A stretch of DNA of 64,000 nt from Grifola frondosa (lineage: Eukaryota > Basidiomycota > Agaricomycetes > Polyporales > Grifolaceae). Within the stretch, counting starts at the first letter, position 1. The number at the start of each line of letters is the position of its first letter. The notes beneath the pieces are model-generated. The model worked only from the letters and a program-made list of their open reading frames with translations, was not told where the DNA came from and did no database searches. A program made the translations under genes and the position numbers. Below are positions 61,477 through 64,000 of this stretch, in pieces. Location: NCBI GenBank assembly GCA_001683735.1, contig LUGG01000002.1, positions 2,232,001-2,296,000 on the forward strand, in the 5' to 3' direction.

Positions 61477-63149
61477 GCGTTTTCAAATAATCGCCCTTGC
61501 AGTGCAGCTGAACCGATCGGCAGACCCCGCCCGAGTGAGTGATGGACGCGGTGGTTATGCAAAGCACATCGCAATGATGGTGGATTCTGCTCTTGCATGT
61601 CGTTGTTTCAGTTGTGATGATGTATGAATAAATGTAGTTATGCAAGAATGTATATTTGCTTGTATGTGCAAGGTGAATATACAAATGAAGCATCAGACCG
61701 TGCTTACAGACGTCATCGTCACGGATGGCATGATAGCCCGCTGCACGGGCAAAGGAAAGCAACTCGCGCCCCATAAATTCGTCCACAGTGAATGAACACA
61801 TCACTAGCTTCCACCTCCACGAGTTACAAATCAGCTCTGCGAACAAAGCAATAACAATAATCACACCTTATAAAGTCCGCAATAAATTTTTGTCCAACAA
61901 CAATTCTCCAAATACAGCGTGTGATTCTGTTGATGCGTACAAGTATGAGAATGGAGTGGATGGAAGAAACGTCAGCCCCTCTCCCGCCCCGTCCAACGGC
62001 GAGCGCCGTCTGCACCGACTTATTCCTCCGGCACGCGCACGATTGGCGAGTGGTCTGAGAAGTGCAGACCAAGGTGTCTTATTGATGCCATCGTAAGGCT
62101 GAATACAGCACACTCCAAGAGGAGACTGCGAGGCACGTGTTAAATCGATCCAAGAAACTTTGCGTGAGAGCAGACCTTGGTAGCCACAGCGTCCACTGCG
62201 GCAAGTTGAGATTTAGATGCATGATGGGAAACAGAGGATGTACCACAAACGCTATAGTACATGGGTCAGTATGCAGAAAAAGAAGGAATTGGGCTCTACT
62301 TACTAGGAATGAAACTAATACAGCTTCCGACCATTGTTGAGAAAGGGTATGCATCATCTGAGACACGACTTTCAGCAAGTGGAGTACTTCAAGAATTCAT
62401 GCAACGAACAGCCAAGGACTACTATCTTTTTTCCCGTGTATCGCGACAGTACGTCCCAGCTCACGTCGTTCCGAAGACTCCCCTATAACGTATGGAGCAG
62501 GTCTGGTGTACTTTTCAGTGCACAACATCCGGCTACTTCTGATCGAAGAAGCGATTTCTAATTATCTGCTTCTGACAGCTAGTCCTCTTCAGCAAATTGT
62601 TCAATATTTTCGTATGGTGAGATCATCGTCCGCCTCACCGCCCTCGAGCGCGAAGCCGTTGTGCGAACAGCGTCGCGCGTTGCCCAGGCGCACGTGCGAC
62701 GTGATTATGTCGATTATATCGGCGCCAGCCGCATGCGTGTGGGTGGAGGCGTACAGGGAGGGGGGTTGTTGCGGTCGCGGTCATGCGCGCATGAGGGAGC
62801 CTCACGCGGGGCACATGTAGAAGCCACCCTTGCGGGAAATGCGCAGTGCAGTCAGAGCGCGTCGAGGGAGGGCGGGCGGGAGTGGCGCCCCTCGAGCTGG
62901 ACGTGGTTATCGTGCGCGTGGTTAAATCTGGATGTGACAGAGAATAGATAATGCTGAAGTCATGAATCGCGGGTGGAACAGACGAATGCGTCTGCTATGT
63001 GCACCATGGAAAGGCCGTGGTAGGCGTCGATGAGGAAGGCACGCGAATTGACGAGGGCAGTGGTTATCCAGAAAACCCGGTTGAATGGGAGAAGATAGGC
63101 GGGCGACAAGCTGCTCTGCTGCAGCGAAAGAGCGGATGATCGCGACCGC
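61477..63149. other. region without a resolved gene
   Basis: Short open frames on both strands show no motif. The part at about 62620-62910 is GC-rich and may be an old coding fragment. The plus-strand stretch 62261-62488 (MGQYAEKEGIGLYLLGMK) is open but isolated. Confidence 0.4.
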
Positions 63150-64000
63150 CTAGAAGCCCTCCGTAAGGCTTGGCCGTACAAACGTCTTCTGCATCTGTTC
63201 AATTGCGTTTTGTACTCGGTTGCCCGGAGGAAGCACTGGGTGTGCAGCGCGGTTCTGTGCGCGCGAAGCACATACTTCGCGCTCGTAATCGAACCACACG
63301 CAGACGGGTGTGCTCGCCCAATGCACGGACAGTCGAAGCCATTCTTTGCGGTCGTCAAGCGATGCATTACACCGGTCCAGCAGGATGCGGCCATGGAGGC
63401 GTCCATTGCCAATGGCTGTCTCGCATGCACTGCGGTCCCCATGTCGTCTTGCGAAATGTGTGTCCAGCTTCTTGGATTCCGAGCGAGCAACGTGCGAGAG
63501 AAATACGATTTGCCCGATCCAGGGAGTCCAACGAGGATAAAGAGATCACTGTCAGTGGCGAGTGTGCCTTCAATGATAAGCGGACAGGGTGGCGGCTCCG
63601 GAGCGAGGACACGAACAATGCTCTGACGCTTCCAGATGGTGCTGTAATATTTGCTAACGAACCTCCTGCTGTTCCATCTCGACTGGGCGGATTGCCTGCA
63701 GTGCAGAAATAGCCTCCTTTGCAGTCATTGTCGGCTCTCGCCGATTCAGTTGCGGTTTTGCAAAGCCATATGCGACGAGATAACAGGCAGCTACCGCCCC
63801 GCGCGTCCTTTTCCGCCGCCGCAGTGAATGAGCATGGGTAGGTTATCCGCATCGTCAAGAAACCGCATGGCCAGGTCCATCTGCTCGATAGTCGGAGGAT
63901 GGAAGTTCGGGACGGGGAGAAAGGTATTGCGAATGCCTTTTCTTGCAAACCATTCTGGCTCGGGCGGAGTCTCTTTTGTGAGCGTGAGGACATGTCGGAT
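63150..64000 (-). pseudogene. dual-specificity-phosphatase / P-loop kinase fusion, frameshifted, 5' end outside window
   Basis: Reading from the window edge: PPEPEWFARKGIRNTFLPV, then the phosphatase signature IHCGGGKGRAG (H-C-x5-R), with VAACYLVAYGF after a missing base near 63795. A second domain starts near 63550: FILVGLPGSGKSYFSRTLL (Walker A), HISQDDMG, ILLDRCNASLDDRKEWLRL and VCVWFDY, a layout like polynucleotide-kinase-type P-loop kinases. Frame changes are needed near 63795, 63670 and 63440. An in-frame TAG at 63150 interrupts coding that seems to continue (AVAIIRSFAAAEQLVARL). Such fusions have been discussed as RNA-repair-like enzymes in fungi; here that role is inference. As read, the copy is broken. 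Confidence 0.72.

Overview
The window is nuclear DNA of a filamentous basidiomycete, most likely an Agaricomycete. The genes are cut by many short introns (about 48-65 nt). Their families are typical of that class: a DUF6533 membrane protein, LPPELH-type F-box proteins, a fungal kinase-like protein, a Kre9/KNH GPI-anchored wall protein, carbohydrate-active enzymes, a copia element and a Mutator-like transposase. Calls were made by reading translations and matching them to families from memory. No database search was run.

Layout. 1-4033: 3' part of a decayed Ty1/copia retrotransposon with its 3' LTR, apparently inserted into the 3' end of a large minus-strand Mutator-like transposon gene (about 4034-9480). 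That gene combines a GCM/WRKY-like zinc finger, a transposase, a ubiquitin-protease-like peptidase and a PHD finger. 9.5-17.1 kb: GCGGCA-rich inverted repeat clusters, a frameshifted kinase-like gene, an unknown frameshifted gene, an RBR ubiquitin ligase and a Kre9/KNH-type protein. 17.5 kb: an intron-containing tRNA-His. 17.9-19.7 kb: DUF6533 protein. 22.6-26.7 kb: cyclophilin and a MUP1-like methionine permease. 27-34 kb: a small conserved protein, three copies of a small membrane-protein family (two in a tandem duplication) and a decayed repeat-rich gene. 35-42.4 kb: F-box gene, GH1 beta-glucosidase, and the divergent pair OXLD1-like/CSN5. 44-52.9 kb: S1/P1 nuclease, an unknown conserved protein, a fourth membrane-family copy and two more F-box genes. 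53.2-55.2 kb: GH5 endoglucanase with a cellulose-binding module. 56-57.7 kb: nucleoporin Seh1. 59.6-61.5 kb: an expanded basidiomycete family protein. Right edge: a phosphatase-kinase fusion running off the window.

Two themes stand out. First, housekeeping-type genes (cyclophilin, CSN5, Seh1, OXLD1-like, DUF6533, Kre9-like) read cleanly through all their introns. Transposons, secreted enzymes, F-box genes, the permease and the kinases carry small frameshifts, mostly single-base. Either accessory genes are decaying here or the assembly has residual indel errors; read mapping would decide. Second, four paralogous small membrane proteins share a short signature and an intron at the same codon and phase. 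I know of no function for this family, and it is the best candidate in the window for something undescribed.
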